Shown: positions 8,676-22,890 of the stretch, piece by piece | Layout of the letters: every line of letters starts with the position of its first letter | Numbering within the stretch: the stretch's first letter is position 1 | Assembly: GCA_025965475.1 (NCBI GenBank) | Contig: JAOPWV010000207.1 | Span: 1-32,487, forward strand | Origin: Frankiales bacterium | GTDB taxonomy: Bacteria > Actinomycetota > Actinomycetes > Mycobacteriales > SCTD01 | DNA length: 32,487 nucleotides | Direction of reading: 5' to 3' | Notes under the pieces: generated by a model | Database searches by the model: none | Told to the model about the DNA's origin: nothing | What the model saw: the letters and a program-made list of their open reading frames with translations, nothing else | Made by a program: the position numbers and the translations under genes

Positions 8676-9730
8676 GCGCGCTCCTCCTCGAAGCCGACCG
8701 GCGTGCGGACGACCGGGAGCTCGTCGCCGACGGGGTCGGGCTCCTCGGGCACGTACGCCACCGGCGGACGGTGGGCCAGTCCGACGGCGTCGGAGAGCCG
8801 GTCGATCCCACGCTCGGCGAGCGCGTGGGCCAGTTCGTACAGCACCCGCATCGGGGCCGTCGGGTCGCCGAACACCGTGGTGCCGACGCTGACGGCACTG
8901 GCGCCGGCCAGGACGAACTCCAGCGCGTCCAGCCCGGTCCGGATGCCGCCCATCCCGAGGACGGGTACGTCGGGCAGCGCCTGGTGCACCTGCCACACGC
9001 AGCGGACCGCGACGGGCCGGATCGCCGGCCCCGACAGGCCACCGGTGATCCCGGCCAGCGCCGGGCGCATCGTCGTCGTGTCGATGGTCATGCCCAGGAG
9101 CGTGTTGATGACCGACAGGCCGTCCGCGCCGGCGTCCACACAGGCGCGCGCGATGGCCACGATGTCGGTGACGTCGGGCGAGAGCTTGGCGAAGACGGGG
9201 ATGCCGGGCGCCGTGTTGCGGCGTACCGCCTGCACGACGGCCGCGGCGGCGACCGGGTCGCAGGCGAAGACCTGACCCCGGTCCTCGACGTTCGGGCAGG
9301 AGATGTTGACCTCGACCATCGTCAGGCCAGGCCTGCCGCGCAGCTTCTGCGCCAGCTTCGTGTAGTCGTCGACGCTGCCGCCGGCGATCGACACGACCGC
9401 TCGTGCGCCCCGATCGGCCAGCCAGGACAGGTCCTTCTCGAGGAACGCGTCGATGCCCGGGCCCTGTAGGCCGATGGAATTCAGCATCCCGCTCGGGGTC
9501 TCCGCCATCCGCGGCGTCGGCCGGCCTGACCGCGGAGCCAGCATGATCGACTTCGTGACGACACCGCCGAGGTCGGTGACGTCGAAGAACTGGTCCAGCT
9601 CCTGACCGGCGGCGGCGCAGCCGGAAGCGGTGAAGACCGGGTTCGGGAAGGTCACCCCGGCGAGCTTTGTCGACAGATCCACATGCGGCAGCGGTGGTGC
9701 CACGTGCCGCCGTACGGTCATCTCGCTCAT
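8672..9730 (-). CDS. pyrD: Dihydroorotate dehydrogenase, class 1B catalytic subunit
   Basis: [28 protein letters not shown]...[18 protein letters not shown]; paired with a PyrK subunit. Confidence 0.96.
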   Translation of the reverse strand: MSEMTVRRHVAPPLPHVDLSTKLAGVTFPNPVFTASGCAAAGQELDQFFDVTDLGGVVTKSIMLAPRSGRPTPRMAETPSGMLNSIGLQGPGIDAFLEKDLSWLADRGARAVVSIAGGSVDDYTKLAQKLRGRPGLTMVEVNISCPNVEDRGQVFACDPVAAAAVVQAVRRNTAPGIPVFAKLSPDVTDIVAIARACVDAGADGLSVINTLLGMTIDTTTMRPALAGITGGLSGPAIRPVAVRCVWQVHQALPDVPVLGMGGIRTGLDALEFVLAGASAVSVGTTVFGDPTAPMRVLYELAHALAERGIDRLSDAVGLAHRPPVAYVPEEPDPVGDELPVVRTPVGFEEERA

Positions 9731-10598
9731 CAGTTGCCTCCCCCGGTCGAGGCGACCGGGACCGGTGCGCCGAGCACGTCGGACGGCACCGTGCCGACGT
9801 CGTCCCAGCGCACCCGGTCGCCCAGGAACACCGGACCCTCGACGCAGGAGCGCACCATCCGGCTCACCCCGTCGTCGCCGATCACCGGCAGGACGCAGGT
9901 CATACAGACCCCGATGCCGCAGGCCATCGACTCCTCGACGGCGACCTGGCAGGGAATCCCCCGCTCGGCCGCGATCGCGGACACCGACTTGAGCATGGCC
10001 ATCGGGCCGCAGGCGTAGATCACCTCGGACCCGGTCCGGTCCAGCACCTCGGGCAGCACGTCGCTGACCCGGCCCCGCTCCCCCACGCTGCCGTCATCGG
10101 TCGTGACGGCGATGGTCGTGCCGATCCGCTTGGCGTCGAGCTGACCGAACAGCCGGTCCGCACTGCCCGCGCCGAGCACGAAGTCGACCCGGGAGCCGCG
10201 TTCGCGCAGCGCGCTCGCCAGCGGCAGCAACGGCGCCGCGCCGTAGCCGCCACCGACGAGCGTCGCGTTGACCCGCGACGTCGGCAGCCGGAACGGCTTG
10301 CCCAGCGGCCCGACCACGTCGAGCTTGTCCTGCGGCCGGCGCGACGCCAGCCACGCGGTGCCCTTGCCGTGCACGGCGAAGACGAACTCCACCGTGCCTC
10401 CGTAGACGCCCCGCTCCTTCACGTCGTAGATGGCGAAGGCCCGGCGCAGCAGCATGCTCGACTCGGGGCCGCCGACCTGGACCGCCACGAAGTGGCCGGG
10501 CCGCGTGAGTTCGGCGATGCCCGGCGCGACGACGGTCATGGCGTTGTAGGCACCGACCCGCCGGATCGACAGGACCTCGCCCTGCACCTGCACCGCCA

Positions 10599-10599
<1 letters not shown>
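9730..10599 (-). CDS. pyrK: Dihydroorotate dehydrogenase electron transfer subunit (FAD / 2Fe-2S)
   Basis: Start trimmed to [54 protein letters not shown]...[18 protein letters not shown]...CVEGPVF iron-sulfur motif. Confidence 0.94.
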
Positions 10600-13892
<3,293 letters not shown>

Positions 13893-13895
13893 CGG

Positions 13896-14999
13896 TCAGG
13901 CCCCCATCAGGTCGGTGAACTGCCGGAACAGCCCGGTTGCGTCGTGTGGCCCCGGGGCGGCCTCGGGGTGGTACTGCACCGAGAAGGCTCTGGTGTCCAG
14001 ACACGTCAGGCCCTCGACGACCTGGTCGTTGAGGTCGACGTGCGAGACGGCCACCGGCCCGTACGGCGTGTCGACGGGCGAGCCGTCGACGGGTGCGTCG
14101 ACGGCGAACCCGTGGTTGTGGCTGGTCACGTGCACGCGGCCGGTCGCGAGTTCCTGGACCGGCTGGTTCACGCCGCGGTGGCCGTAGCGCAGCTTGTAGG
14201 TCCCCAGGCCCAGCGCGCGGCCGAGGATCTGGTTGCCGAAGCAGATCCCGAACACCGGCGTGCCGGCGTCGAGGACCCCCTTCATGGCGTCGACGGCGTA
14301 GTCGGCGGTGGCCGGGTCGCCCGGGCCGTTGGAGAAGAAGACCCCGTCCGGGGCGACCGCGAGCAGGTCGGCGGCCGTCGACGTCGCCGGCAGGACGTGC
14401 ACCTCGCAGCCGGCCTGCGCCATGTGCCACGGCGTACGGCGCTTGATGCCCAGATCCATCGCGGCGACGGTGAACCGCTTCTCGCCCACGGCCGGCACGA
14501 CGTACGCCTGCGGGGTGCTCGCCTCGCGGGCCAGGTCCGAGCCCTCCATGCCGGGGCTCGACCGGACCTTCTCGACCAGACCCTCGCCGATGTGGTCGCC
14601 GCTGAAGATGCCGACCCGCATGGCGCCCCGCTCGCGCAGGTGCCGGGTGAGTGCCCGGGTGTCGACGCCGCTGATGCCGACGACCCCCTGCGCCGCGAGC
14701 TCGCCCTCGAGCGGGCGCTGGCTGCGCCAGTTGCTCGACACGCGGCTGGGGTCGCGGACGACGTAGCCACTGACCCAGATGCGGCCCGACTCCGCGTCCT
14801 CGTCGTTGACGCCGGTGTTGCCGACGTGCGGGGCGGTCATCACGACCACCTGGCGGTGGTACGACGGGTCGGTGAGCGTCTCCTGGTAGCCGGTCATGCC
14901 GGTGTTGAAGACGGCCTCGCCGAACGTCTCTCCGACAGCGCCGTAGGCCTGTCCGTGGAAGGCGCGGCCGTCCTCGAGGACGAGCACGGCGGGTGTCAT
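13896..14999 (-). CDS. carA: Carbamoyl-phosphate synthase small subunit
   Basis: Start trimmed to [81 protein letters not shown]. Confidence 0.97.
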   Translation of the reverse strand: MTPAVLVLEDGRAFHGQAYGAVGETFGEAVFNTGMTGYQETLTDPSYHRQVVVMTAPHVGNTGVNDEDAESGRIWVSGYVVRDPSRVSSNWRSQRPLEGELAAQGVVGISGVDTRALTRHLRERGAMRVGIFSGDHIGEGLVEKVRSSPGMEGSDLAREASTPQAYVVPAVGEKRFTVAAMDLGIKRRTPWHMAQAGCEVHVLPATSTAADLLAVAPDGVFFSNGPGDPATADYAVDAMKGVLDAGTPVFGICFGNQILGRALGLGTYKLRYGHRGVNQPVQELATGRVHVTSHNHGFAVDAPVDGSPVDTPYGPVAVSHVDLNDQVVEGLTCLDTRAFSVQYHPEAAPGPHDATGLFRQFTDLMGA

Positions 15000-15505
15000 G
15001 GGGTCTCCTGTGCAGCGGGAAGATGAGCGCGGACGGCGTCGGCCAGCCGCGTGTGCTGGCCGTGGTCGTCCGCCCGGAAGGCGCTGGTGAGGACACTGTC
15101 CCCGAGGCGCCACGTCAGGATGAGCAGCCCCCCGGGGCCGATCACCTTGCCGGCGAGCGCGTCACCGGGAGCTGCGTCGTCGATCGCGTCGAACGGCAGG
15201 TACACCTCGGGCTCGCCCTCCCGTTCGATGTGCACGCCGTCGGTGGCGATGCTCAGCCACGCGTTCGAGCGGTTGGACAGCCCGTGCACGGCGACCCGGT
15301 CCAGCCAGCGGCCGGCGAAGGTCGTGCCGACGAACACGCCGGGCACGGCCCCGACGACCAGCTGCGCCGGGTCCGCGGGCGGGGCCGGCGGCGCAGGGAG
15401 GAAGCCCTGACGTCGCTGCCGGCTGCGCCACCCCTTGAGCATGAGCAGGTACAGACCCGCCAGGACGACGGCGAGGGCGAGGACGAGCTCGAGGCGCTGG
15501 CTCAC
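14996..15505 (-). CDS. Small single-TM protein of the pyr operon (PH-like domain type, conserved in actinobacterial pyr clusters)
   Basis: GTG start at 15505: [34 protein letters not shown]...; 4-bp overlaps with pyrC and carA. The domain assignment rests on family knowledge, not a search. Confidence 0.75.
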   Translation of the reverse strand: MSQRLELVLALAVVLAGLYLLMLKGWRSRQRRQGFLPAPPAPPADPAQLVVGAVPGVFVGTTFAGRWLDRVAVHGLSNRSNAWLSIATDGVHIEREGEPEVYLPFDAIDDAAPGDALAGKVIGPGGLLILTWRLGDSVLTSAFRADDHGQHTRLADAVRAHLPAAQETP

Positions 15506-16782
15506 GCGGGCTTCCCGTCGAGAACGGTCGCCCGGCCGCGCAGGAAGGTGGCCACGACCCGGGCGGGCAGAGTGCGCCCGGCGAACGGCGTGTTGCGACT
15601 GCGACTCGCCATCGCCGCCGGGTCGACCGTCCAACGCGCGCCGGGATCGACGAGGCACAGGTTGGCGGGCTCACCGACGGCGAGCGGGCGGCCGTGTCCG
15701 TCGAGCCGCCCGATCCGGGCGGGCGTCTCGGACAGCCGTTCGGCCACCTGCCGCCAGGTCAGCAGCCCGGTCTCCACCATCGTCTGCGCGACCACCGACA
15801 GGGCGGTCTCGAGGCCGGTCATCCCGGGCAGGGCGGCGCCCCACTCGGTCTCCTTGTCCTCCAGCGCGTGCGGGGCGTGGTCCGTCGCGACGCAGTCGAT
15901 CGTGCCGTCGGCCAGCGCCTGGCGCAGCGCGTCGACGTCGACCTGGGTGCGGAGCGGCGGGTTCACCTTGAAGACGGCGTCGTACGTCGCGGCGAGATCG
16001 TCGGTCAGCAGCAGGTGGTGAGGGGTCACCTCGGCGGTGACGTCCCAGCCCTTCTCCTTGGCCCACCGGATCAGCTCGACGCTCCCGGCGGTGCTCACGT
16101 GGCAGATGTGCACGCGGCTGCCGACGTGCCCGGCGAGGATGCAGTCGCGGGCGATGATCGCCTCCTCGGCCACGGCCGGCCAGCCACCGAGGCCCAGTTT
16201 GGAGGAGTTGACGCCCTCGTTCATCTGGGCGCCGACCGTGAGGCGGGGCTCCTGCGCGTGCTGCGCCATGACGCCGTCGAACGCCTTGACGTACTCCAGC
16301 GCCCGGCGCATGAGGCTCGCGTCGCTGACGCATCGGCCGTCGTCGGAGAACACGCGGACGTGGGCAGCGCTGTCGGCCATGCTGCCGAGCTCGGCCATCT
16401 CCTCGCCGCCGAGGCCGACGGTGACCGCACCGACCGGGGCGACGTCGCAGTGACCGGCCTCCTGGCCGAGCCGCCAGACCTGCTCGACGACGCCGGCCGT
16501 GTCGGCGACGGGGTCGGTGTTCGCCATGGCGTGCACGGCGGTGAACCCGCCGAGGGCCGCGGCCAGCGTGCCCGACGCGACCGTCTCCGCGTCCTCCCGG
16601 CCCGGTTCGCGCAGATGCGTGTGCAGGTCGACGAGGCCCGGGAGCAGCACGAGTCCCGCGCCCTCGAGGCTCTCCTCGGCGCCCAGCCCGTTGCCGATCT
16701 CGGCGATGCGGCCGTCGGTCAGCAGGACGTCGACCGGGTCCCCCTCGCCGTACAGCAGCACGTCCTTCAGGACCCAGCTCAC
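15502..16782 (-). CDS. pyrC: Dihydroorotase
   Basis: [44 protein letters not shown]... Confidence 0.97.
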   Translation of the reverse strand: MSWVLKDVLLYGEGDPVDVLLTDGRIAEIGNGLGAEESLEGAGLVLLPGLVDLHTHLREPGREDAETVASGTLAAALGGFTAVHAMANTDPVADTAGVVEQVWRLGQEAGHCDVAPVGAVTVGLGGEEMAELGSMADSAAHVRVFSDDGRCVSDASLMRRALEYVKAFDGVMAQHAQEPRLTVGAQMNEGVNSSKLGLGGWPAVAEEAIIARDCILAGHVGSRVHICHVSTAGSVELIRWAKEKGWDVTAEVTPHHLLLTDDLAATYDAVFKVNPPLRTQVDVDALRQALADGTIDCVATDHAPHALEDKETEWGAALPGMTGLETALSVVAQTMVETGLLTWRQVAERLSETPARIGRLDGHGRPLAVGEPANLCLVDPGARWTVDPAAMASRSRNTPFAGRTLPARVVATFLRGRATVLDGKPA

Positions 16783-17756
16783 GCGTCCGTCCTCTCTGTC
16801 CTGTCGTGGTCGCCCGTATGTGCCGAGGCGCCGATCGCCGGCTCGCTGCCGCCCAGCAGCAGGTAGAGCACGGCCATCCGGACGCTGACGCCGTTGGCGA
16901 CCTGCGCCACGATCGTGCTGCGCGGGCCGTCGGCCACCTCGGGGGCGATCTCCATGCCGCGGACCATCGGCCCCGGGTGCATGACGATCGTGTCGTCCTT
17001 CAGCGCGGCGGCGCGGCGCACGTCCAGCCCGTACCGGCGGGAGTACTCGCGGGGGCTGGGGAAGTAGGCGGCGCCCATCCGTTCACGCTGCACGCGCAGC
17101 ATCATCACCACGTCGCTCTTCGGCAGCACCGCGTCGAGGTCGTACGACACCTCGGCGGGCCAGGCCTCGACACCGACCGGCAGCAGCGTGGGCGGCGCCA
17201 CGAGCGTCACCTCGGCGCCGAGGGTGTGCAGCAGCAGGACGTTGCTCCGCGCCACCCGGCTGTGCAGGACGTCGCCGACGATCGTCACCCGCAGGCCCTC
17301 GAGCCGGCCGAGCCGCTGCCGCATCGTGAACGCGTCGAGCAGCGCCTGGGTCGGGTGCTCGTGGGTGCCGTCCCCCGCGTTGATGACCGAGCCGCGCACC
17401 CAGCGGGCGAGGTTGACCGGCGCGCCCGACCAGGAGTGGCGGATGACGACGGCGTCGGAGCCCATCGCCTCGAGCGTCAGGGCGGTGTCCTTGAGGGTCT
17501 CGCCCTTGCTGACGCTCGAGCCCTTGGCGGAGAAGTTGATGACGTCCGCCGACAACCGCTTGGCCGCCAGCTCGAAGGACGTGCGGGTGCGGGTCGAGTC
17601 CTCGAAGAACAGGTTGACGACCGTCCGGCCGCGCAGGGTCGGGAGCTTCTTGACCGTGGCCCGCTCGGCGACCGCGGCCAGCTCCTCCGCGGTGTCGAGG
17701 ACGAGCAGCGCGTCGTCCCGGCTCAGGTCGGCGGCGCTGAGCAGGTGGCGCTTCAC
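16779..17756 (-). CDS. pyrB: Aspartate carbamoyltransferase catalytic subunit
   Basis: [25 protein letters not shown]...[29 protein letters not shown]. Confidence 0.98.
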   Translation of the reverse strand: MKRHLLSAADLSRDDALLVLDTAEELAAVAERATVKKLPTLRGRTVVNLFFEDSTRTRTSFELAAKRLSADVINFSAKGSSVSKGETLKDTALTLEAMGSDAVVIRHSWSGAPVNLARWVRGSVINAGDGTHEHPTQALLDAFTMRQRLGRLEGLRVTIVGDVLHSRVARSNVLLLHTLGAEVTLVAPPTLLPVGVEAWPAEVSYDLDAVLPKSDVVMMLRVQRERMGAAYFPSPREYSRRYGLDVRRAAALKDDTIVMHPGPMVRGMEIAPEVADGPRSTIVAQVANGVSVRMAVLYLLLGGSEPAIGASAHTGDHDRTERTDA

Positions 17757-18358
17757 CGGCCCTCCCGCCCGGCTTCCGCGCTGCCGAGCAGCACCGCGTC
17801 CTGGCCGTCGTGCTCGGTGAGCTGCACGTGCACCGATTCGCGCAGGCTGGTCGGGATGTTCTTGCCGACGTAGTCGGCGCGGATCGGCAGCTCGCGGTGG
17901 CCCCGGTCGACGAGGACCGCGAGCTGCACCGCGCGCGGCCGGCCGAGGTCGGCCAGGGCGTCGAGGGCGGCCCGCACGGTGCGGCCCGAGAACAGCACGT
18001 CGTCGACGAGAACGACGAGCTTGCCGTCGATGCCGCCCGGCGGCAGGGCGGTGGGCTCGAGGGCCCGCGGGCTCTTGAGGCGCAGGTCGTCGCGGTACAG
18101 GGTGATGTCCAGCGACCCGATCGGGATCCCGACGCCCTCGAAGGCGGTGATCCGGGCGGCCAGTCGCCGGGCCAGGCTCGCGCCCCGGGTGGGGATCCCC
18201 AGCAGGACGACGTCGGCGCCGCCGCCGGTCTTCTCGAGGAGTTCGTGGGCCATCCGGTCCACCACCCGGGCAAGCTCCGGGGCGGTCAGGACGGGTCGGG
18301 CAGTGGCCGGGTCGCCGGACGAATCGGGACGCTTCGGCCTATCGGGGACAGCCGTCAT
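17753..18358 (-). CDS. pyrR: Bifunctional pyr operon regulator / uracil phosphoribosyltransferase
   Basis: [44 protein letters not shown]...[29 protein letters not shown]. Confidence 0.97.
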   Translation of the reverse strand: MTAVPDRPKRPDSSGDPATARPVLTAPELARVVDRMAHELLEKTGGGADVVLLGIPTRGASLARRLAARITAFEGVGIPIGSLDITLYRDDLRLKSPRALEPTALPPGGIDGKLVVLVDDVLFSGRTVRAALDALADLGRPRAVQLAVLVDRGHRELPIRADYVGKNIPTSLRESVHVQLTEHDGQDAVLLGSAEAGREGR

Positions 18359-18366
18359 CGACTGAT

Positions 18367-18403
18367 CCTCCTTCCCCGCCTCACGGGACGGGCTCGATGG
18401 AGG
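18367..18403 (-). promoter_or_regulatory. PyrR-binding-type RNA hairpin in the pyrR leader, overlapping the Shine-Dalgarno
   Basis: Minus strand CCUCC AUCGAG CCCG UCCCGUGAGG CGGG GAA GGAGG. The loop region CGUCCCGUGAGGCG matches the Bacillus-type PyrR consensus ARUCCNGNGAGGYU at 12 of 14 positions. The lower stem CCUCC pairs with the GGAGG SD, 8 nt before ATG. Confidence 0.65.
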
Positions 18404-18421
18404 GACTCTCGTGCGCCTTCG

Positions 18422-18427
18422 AGGCTA
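18422..18427 (-). promoter_or_regulatory. Candidate -10 element of the pyr operon
   Basis: TAGCCT on the minus strand (TANNNT type). It would give a leader of roughly 55 nt starting just before the PyrR hairpin. No good -35 seen. Confidence 0.35.
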
Positions 18428-18520
18428 CCCCACCTGGGAGGCCCCGGGCGCGCTGCGGCGTCCGCCCGCGTGTCCGCCGGGCCACGACGAAAAGTTCACG
18501 AGGCGTCACGCACCGCGGGG

Positions 18521-18550
18521 TTGACCCACCCCCTCGCCCGGCCTTACCGT
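18521..18550 (+). promoter_or_regulatory. Candidate bldD promoter
   Basis: TTGACC (18521-18526), 18 bp, TACCGT (18545-18550). Confidence 0.55.
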
Positions 18551-18701
18551 CACTCTTCGTAATCGCAGTGGCGAGGCATTGACACCGAGAGTGACACGGT
18601 CACCACGCTCCGGCAGGAGCGATCTCCCGGTCGAGCCAGTGGTGAGACCGGCGCCCCTCACGTGCGGGCCCAGGCTCGCCGGACGACGGGAGCACCAGAC
18701 G

Positions 18702-19190
18702 GTGTCGGACTACGCGAAGGCCCTCGGGGCCCGGCTCCGGGCGATCCGCACCCAGCAGGAGCTTTCCCTGCACGGTGTGGAGGAGAAGAGCGAGGGCCGC
18801 TGGAAGGCGGTCGTCGTCGGCTCCTACGAACGGGGCGACCGCGCGGTCACGGTGCAGCGGCTCGCCGAGCTCGCCGAGTTCTACGGCGTGCCGGTGAACG
18901 AACTGCTCCCCGAGGGCGTCACCACGCCCGCGACCGAGCCCGCAGCCAAGATCATCATCGATCTCGAGCAGCTGCAGTCCGTCCCGGCCCACAAGGCCGC
19001 CCCCCTGGCCCGGTATGCCGCGACGATCCAGAGCCAGCGCGGCGACTACAACGGGCGGGTGCTGTCCATCCGGCACGAGGACCTGCGCTCACTGGCAGTG
19101 ATCTACGACGCATCGCCGTCCGCACTCACCGAGCAGCTCATCGGCTGGGGCGTGCTGTCCGCGGACGCCCGGCGGGCGCTGGAGGTCTGA
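18702..19190 (+). CDS. bldD: BldD-type transcriptional regulator (c-di-GMP-responsive)
   Basis: GTG start: VSDYAKALGARLRAIRTQQELSLHGVEEKSEGRWKAVVVGSYERGDRAVTVQRLAELAEFYGVPVNELLPEG; C-terminal RGD-X8-RHED c-di-GMP motif. Confidence 0.96.
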   Translation: MSDYAKALGARLRAIRTQQELSLHGVEEKSEGRWKAVVVGSYERGDRAVTVQRLAELAEFYGVPVNELLPEGVTTPATEPAAKIIIDLEQLQSVPAHKAAPLARYAATIQSQRGDYNGRVLSIRHEDLRSLAVIYDASPSALTEQLIGWGVLSADARRALEV

Positions 19191-19207
19191 GTCGCCGCCT
19201 CCCGGAG

Positions 19208-19786
19208 CTACGCGGCCACCGTGGCCCGCTGGCTCGAGCGGTCCCCGTCATGCTGCTCCAGGCCGTTCTGGACGACCTGCACGAGCTCGTCGTAGAGCGG
19301 CGTGAGCTTCACGTTCATCTCGTCGTAGCCGGCCCCTGAGGTGGCCACGGCGCGGACCTTGGCCGCGATGCGCTGCACCTGACGCTGGGCGTCGCGGTCG
19401 ATGGACCGGGCGCCGTGCGAGTGGACGAGGTACTGCTTCGCGATGGCGATCGCGGTGCAGTGGTCGCACCGCTCGTTCGCCGCGCTCGCGAGGTTCCCCG
19501 GCGTCACCGTGTGGGGCGAGCCCGGCACGAGGACCACCTGGAACGCCACGGCTACCGACCGGCAGCCGGTGCAGTCGTGGCTGTACGCCTCCGCGAGGTT
19601 GCCGTTGTCGACGGTGTCGGTGGTGTTCGCGACGACCATCACGTTCGACCGCTCGTCGACCGGCGTGCCCGCGGTGGCCTGGGCCTGGACGAAGTTGTCG
19701 CCGTACGCAGCGGAGGCCGGTGAGCCGACTGCTCCCACCGCCAGCAGGACGGCGATGCTGAACGTGGCGACGGTCCCCTTGCGCAT
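19208..19786 (-). CDS. Secreted protein of unknown function with two CxxC motifs
   Basis: Signal peptide MRKGTVATFSIAVLLAVGAVGSPASAA; DCTGCRSVAVAFQVVLV and RCDHCTAIAIAKQYLVHS internally similar repeats. Confidence 0.8.
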   Translation of the reverse strand: MRKGTVATFSIAVLLAVGAVGSPASAAYGDNFVQAQATAGTPVDERSNVMVVANTTDTVDNGNLAEAYSHDCTGCRSVAVAFQVVLVPGSPHTVTPGNLASAANERCDHCTAIAIAKQYLVHSHGARSIDRDAQRQVQRIAAKVRAVATSGAGYDEMNVKLTPLYDELVQVVQNGLEQHDGDRSSQRATVAA

Positions 19787-19886
19787 GAACCCCTCCCTCT
19801 GCCCGGTGTGAGGAGGTTCGTGCCCGTGCGCGACCGACCGGAAACGGTGGGTGAAGACACCGCATCCGGGCGGCGCACTCAGGGCG

Positions 19887-20297
19887 TCAGGTCGACAGGC
19901 TCGGCTTGAGCATCAGGATCCGGGCGAGCAGCCCGTTGATGAACGCAGGGCTGTCGTCGGTGGACAGGCTGGCCGCGAGGGCGACCGCCTCACTGACCAC
20001 GACCGCGTCGGGGACGTCGTCCCGCCAGAGCAGCTCGAACGTGCCGAGCCGCAGGATCGCCAGGTCGACCGGCGGCATCCGGTCGAGCGTCCACTCCTCG
20101 GCGTACGTCGAGAGCAGCTCGTCGATGCGCGGACGGTGCGCCACCACACCCTCGACCAGCTCCACGGCGTACTCGGGGACCGGCGGGTCGCTCTGCGCGA
20201 GCCGGTCCCTGAGGGTCTGCACCGCGTCGTCGTCGCGCTGGCCGGCCTCGTAGAGGACATCCACAGCGCGCTTGCGTGCCTTGCTGCGAGCGCCCAC
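19887..20297 (-). CDS. nusB: Transcription antitermination factor NusB
   Basis: GTG start at 20297: [29 protein letters not shown]...LDRMPPVDLAILRLGTFELLWRDDVPDAVVVSEAVALAASLSTDDSPAFINGLLARI. Confidence 0.95.
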   Translation of the reverse strand: MGARSKARKRAVDVLYEAGQRDDDAVQTLRDRLAQSDPPVPEYAVELVEGVVAHRPRIDELLSTYAEEWTLDRMPPVDLAILRLGTFELLWRDDVPDAVVVSEAVALAASLSTDDSPAFINGLLARILMLKPSLST

Positions 20298-20863
20298 TAC
20301 TTCTCGCTGACCCTGCCGAGGTAGCGGCCGTCGCGGGTGTCGACCTTGATCTTCTCGCCCGTGGTCAGGAACAGCGGCACCTGGATCTCGGCGCCGGTCT
20401 CCAGCGTCGCCGGCTTCGTCCCGCCGGTGGAGCGGTCGCCCTGCAGCCCGGGGTCGGTGTGCGCGACGACGAGCTCGACGCTCGCCGGCAGCTCGACGTA
20501 CAACGGCGCACCGTCGTGCATGGCCACCATGGCGCCCATGTTCTCGAGCAGGTAGTCCTTCACGCCGCCGAGCGTCGCCTCCGGGACGTACACCTGCTCG
20601 AAGTCGCTGCTGTCCATGAAGACGTAGTCGGAGCCCTCCTTGTAGAGGTAGGACATGTCGCGCTTGTCGACCGTCGCCACCTCGACCTTGGTGCCGGCGT
20701 TGAAGGTCTTGTCGACCACCTTGCCGGTGAGGACGTTCTTGAGGGTCGTGCGCACGAAGGCGCCGCCCTTGCCGGGCTTGACGTGCTGGAACTCGATCAC
20801 CGACCAGAGGCCGTTGTCGAGGCTCAGCACCATGCCGTTCTTGAGGTCGTTCGTGGAGGCCAT
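20297..20863 (-). CDS. efp: Elongation factor P
   Basis: Start trimmed to [44 protein letters not shown]... Confidence 0.97.
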   Translation of the reverse strand: MASTNDLKNGMVLSLDNGLWSVIEFQHVKPGKGGAFVRTTLKNVLTGKVVDKTFNAGTKVEVATVDKRDMSYLYKEGSDYVFMDSSDFEQVYVPEATLGGVKDYLLENMGAMVAMHDGAPLYVELPASVELVVAHTDPGLQGDRSTGGTKPATLETGAEIQVPLFLTTGEKIKVDTRDGRYLGRVSEK

Positions 20864-20874
20864 GAGGAGCGAGT

Positions 20875-21288
20875 CTACTGACGCTGCAGCCAGGCGATCG
20901 CCAGCCGGTAACCATCCACGCCGAGCCCGAGGATCGTGCCCGTCGCGACGGCACTGATCAGGCTGGTGTGCCGGAACTCCTCGCGCTTGGCGGTGTTGCT
21001 GATGTGCACCTCGACCAGCGGGGCCGTGAGCTGCGAGGCGGCGTCCCGGACGGCGACCGAGTAGTGCGTCCAGGCACCGGCGTTGAGGATCACCGGCACC
21101 CGGGCGTCGGCCGCCTCGTGCAGCCAGCCGATCATCGTTCCCTCGTCGTCGGTCTGGCGGACGTCCGCTTCCGGCTCCGCCTCCTGGCACAGCTTCACCA
21201 GGTCCGGGTACGTCGCGCTGCCGTAGACGTCGGGCTCGCGGGTGCCGAGCCGGCCCAGGTTCGGGCCATTGAGGACGAGCACTCTCAT
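20875..21288 (-). CDS. aroQ: Type II 3-dehydroquinate dehydratase
   Basis: [30 protein letters not shown]...[17 protein letters not shown]...EVHISN. Confidence 0.96.
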   Translation of the reverse strand: MRVLVLNGPNLGRLGTREPDVYGSATYPDLVKLCQEAEPEADVRQTDDEGTMIGWLHEAADARVPVILNAGAWTHYSVAVRDAASQLTAPLVEVHISNTAKREEFRHTSLISAVATGTILGLGVDGYRLAIAWLQRQ

Positions 21289-22376
21289 AGGAAGACCTCT
21301 CCCCCACGGTCCTTGCGGACCTCTTCGTACGCCGCGACCAGAAGGGACGGGTCGGGATCCTCCAGCATCCTGGGCTTCGCGAGACCGTCGAGCACGACGA
21401 AACGCAGGCGGCTGCCCCGCGACTTCTTGTCGACGGCCATCGTCGCGTGCAACCGGTCCCAGGCACCGGCGTACGACGTGGGCAGCCCGACGCTCTCGAG
21501 GACCGCCCGGTGTCGGGCCGCCGTGCCGTCGTCGAGCCGGCCCGCGAGGCGGCCGAGCTCGGCGGCGAACACGAGCCCGACGCTCACTGCGGCGCCGTGG
21601 CGCCACTTGTAGCTCTCGGCCTTCTCGATGGCGTGGCCGAGGGTGTGGCCGTAGTTGAGGGTCTCGCGGACGCCCTGCTCGGTGAGGTCGTCGGACACGA
21701 CGGCCGCCTTGACGGCGATGGCCCGCTCGACGAGTTCGCGGGTGTGCCGGCCCTGCGGGGTCGTCGCCGCCGACGGGTCCTCCTCGACGAGCTCGAGGAT
21801 GCGCGGGTCATGGGTGAAACCGACCTTGATGACCTCGGCGAGACCGGCCACGTAGTCGTGCCGGGGCACCGTCTCCAGCGCCGACAGGTCGCAGAGCACG
21901 CCGGCGGGCGGGTGGAAGGCGCCGACCAGGTTCTTGCCCGCGGCGGTGTTGACGGCCGTCTTGCCGCCGACGGCGGCGTCGACCATGCCGAGCAGGGTGG
22001 TCGGGATGTTGACGACCGGTACCCCGCGCAGCCAGGTGGCGGCCACGAAGCCGGCGAGGTCCGTCGTGGCCCCGCCGCCGACGCCGACGACCGCGTCGCT
22101 GCGGGTGAAGCCGACCTGGCCCAGGACGTCCCAGCAGTACGCCGCGACCTTGAGGTCCTTCTGTGCCTCTCCGTCGGGCACCTCGACGAGGTGCACCTCG
22201 TGCCCGGTCAGGTCGGCCTGGATCGCCTCGGCGGTGGTCCGCAGGCTGGCCGGGTGGATCACGGCGATCCGCTGCCGGCCGGTCACGATCTCCCCCAGCT
22301 CGCCGAGCAGACCGTGCCCGACGAGGACGTCGTAGGGCTTCGGTCCATGTACGGCGATGCGGGTCGGGGACTCCAT
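21285..22376 (-). CDS. aroB: 3-dehydroquinate synthase
   Basis: Start trimmed to [71 protein letters not shown]. Confidence 0.97.
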   Translation of the reverse strand: MESPTRIAVHGPKPYDVLVGHGLLGELGEIVTGRQRIAVIHPASLRTTAEAIQADLTGHEVHLVEVPDGEAQKDLKVAAYCWDVLGQVGFTRSDAVVGVGGGATTDLAGFVAATWLRGVPVVNIPTTLLGMVDAAVGGKTAVNTAAGKNLVGAFHPPAGVLCDLSALETVPRHDYVAGLAEVIKVGFTHDPRILELVEEDPSAATTPQGRHTRELVERAIAVKAAVVSDDLTEQGVRETLNYGHTLGHAIEKAESYKWRHGAAVSVGLVFAAELGRLAGRLDDGTAARHRAVLESVGLPTSYAGAWDRLHATMAVDKKSRGSRLRFVVLDGLAKPRMLEDPDPSLLVAAYEEVRKDRGGEVFL

Positions 22377-22395
22377 GGTCACGACGGTAGCGGCC

Positions 22396-22890
22396 TCAGG
22401 CCAGGACGGCGGCGAGCACCTGTTGGGGGGTGAGCCCGTCGGTGGCCACCTCGGCCGCGGCGACCTCGCGGTAGAGCGGTAGGCGCGCGTCGAGCAGCTC
22501 GCGCAGCTGGGCGCGCGGGTTGAGACCGAGCACCGGTCGCGGCGCGGACAGCCCCACCCGCTTGGTCGCATCGGTGAGCCCGACCGAGAGGAACACCACG
22601 CGGTGTCCCTTGAGCAGGGCGCGGGTCTCGGCGCTCAGGACCGCCCCGCCGCCCAGGCTCAGCACACCGTCGTGCTCCGCGAGCGCACGGCGTACGGCCT
22701 CGCGCTCGAGTTCCCGGAAGGCGGGCTCCCCGTCGTCGAAGAAGATCTCCGGGACGGTCTTGCCGGCCGTCGTCTCCACGTCGGTGTCGGTGTCCCGGAA
22801 TGGCACGCCGAGCCGGGCCGCGGCGAGCCGGCCGATCGTGGTCTTTCCGGCCCCAGGGGGACCGACGAGGACGAGTGCGGGTCCGGTCAC
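22396..22890 (-). CDS. aroK: Shikimate kinase
   Basis: [35 protein letters not shown]...[12 protein letters not shown] overlap with aroC. Confidence 0.96.
   Translation of the reverse strand: MTGPALVLVGPPGAGKTTIGRLAAARLGVPFRDTDTDVETTAGKTVPEIFFDDGEPAFRELEREAVRRALAEHDGVLSLGGGAVLSAETRALLKGHRVVFLSVGLTDATKRVGLSAPRPVLGLNPRAQLRELLDARLPLYREVAAAEVATDGLTPQQVLAAVLA

Noticed and set aside
19191-19207. Bidirectional terminator between bldD and the CxxC protein gene
   Set aside because: Only 17 bp separate the two stops and I see no convincing stem-loop there.
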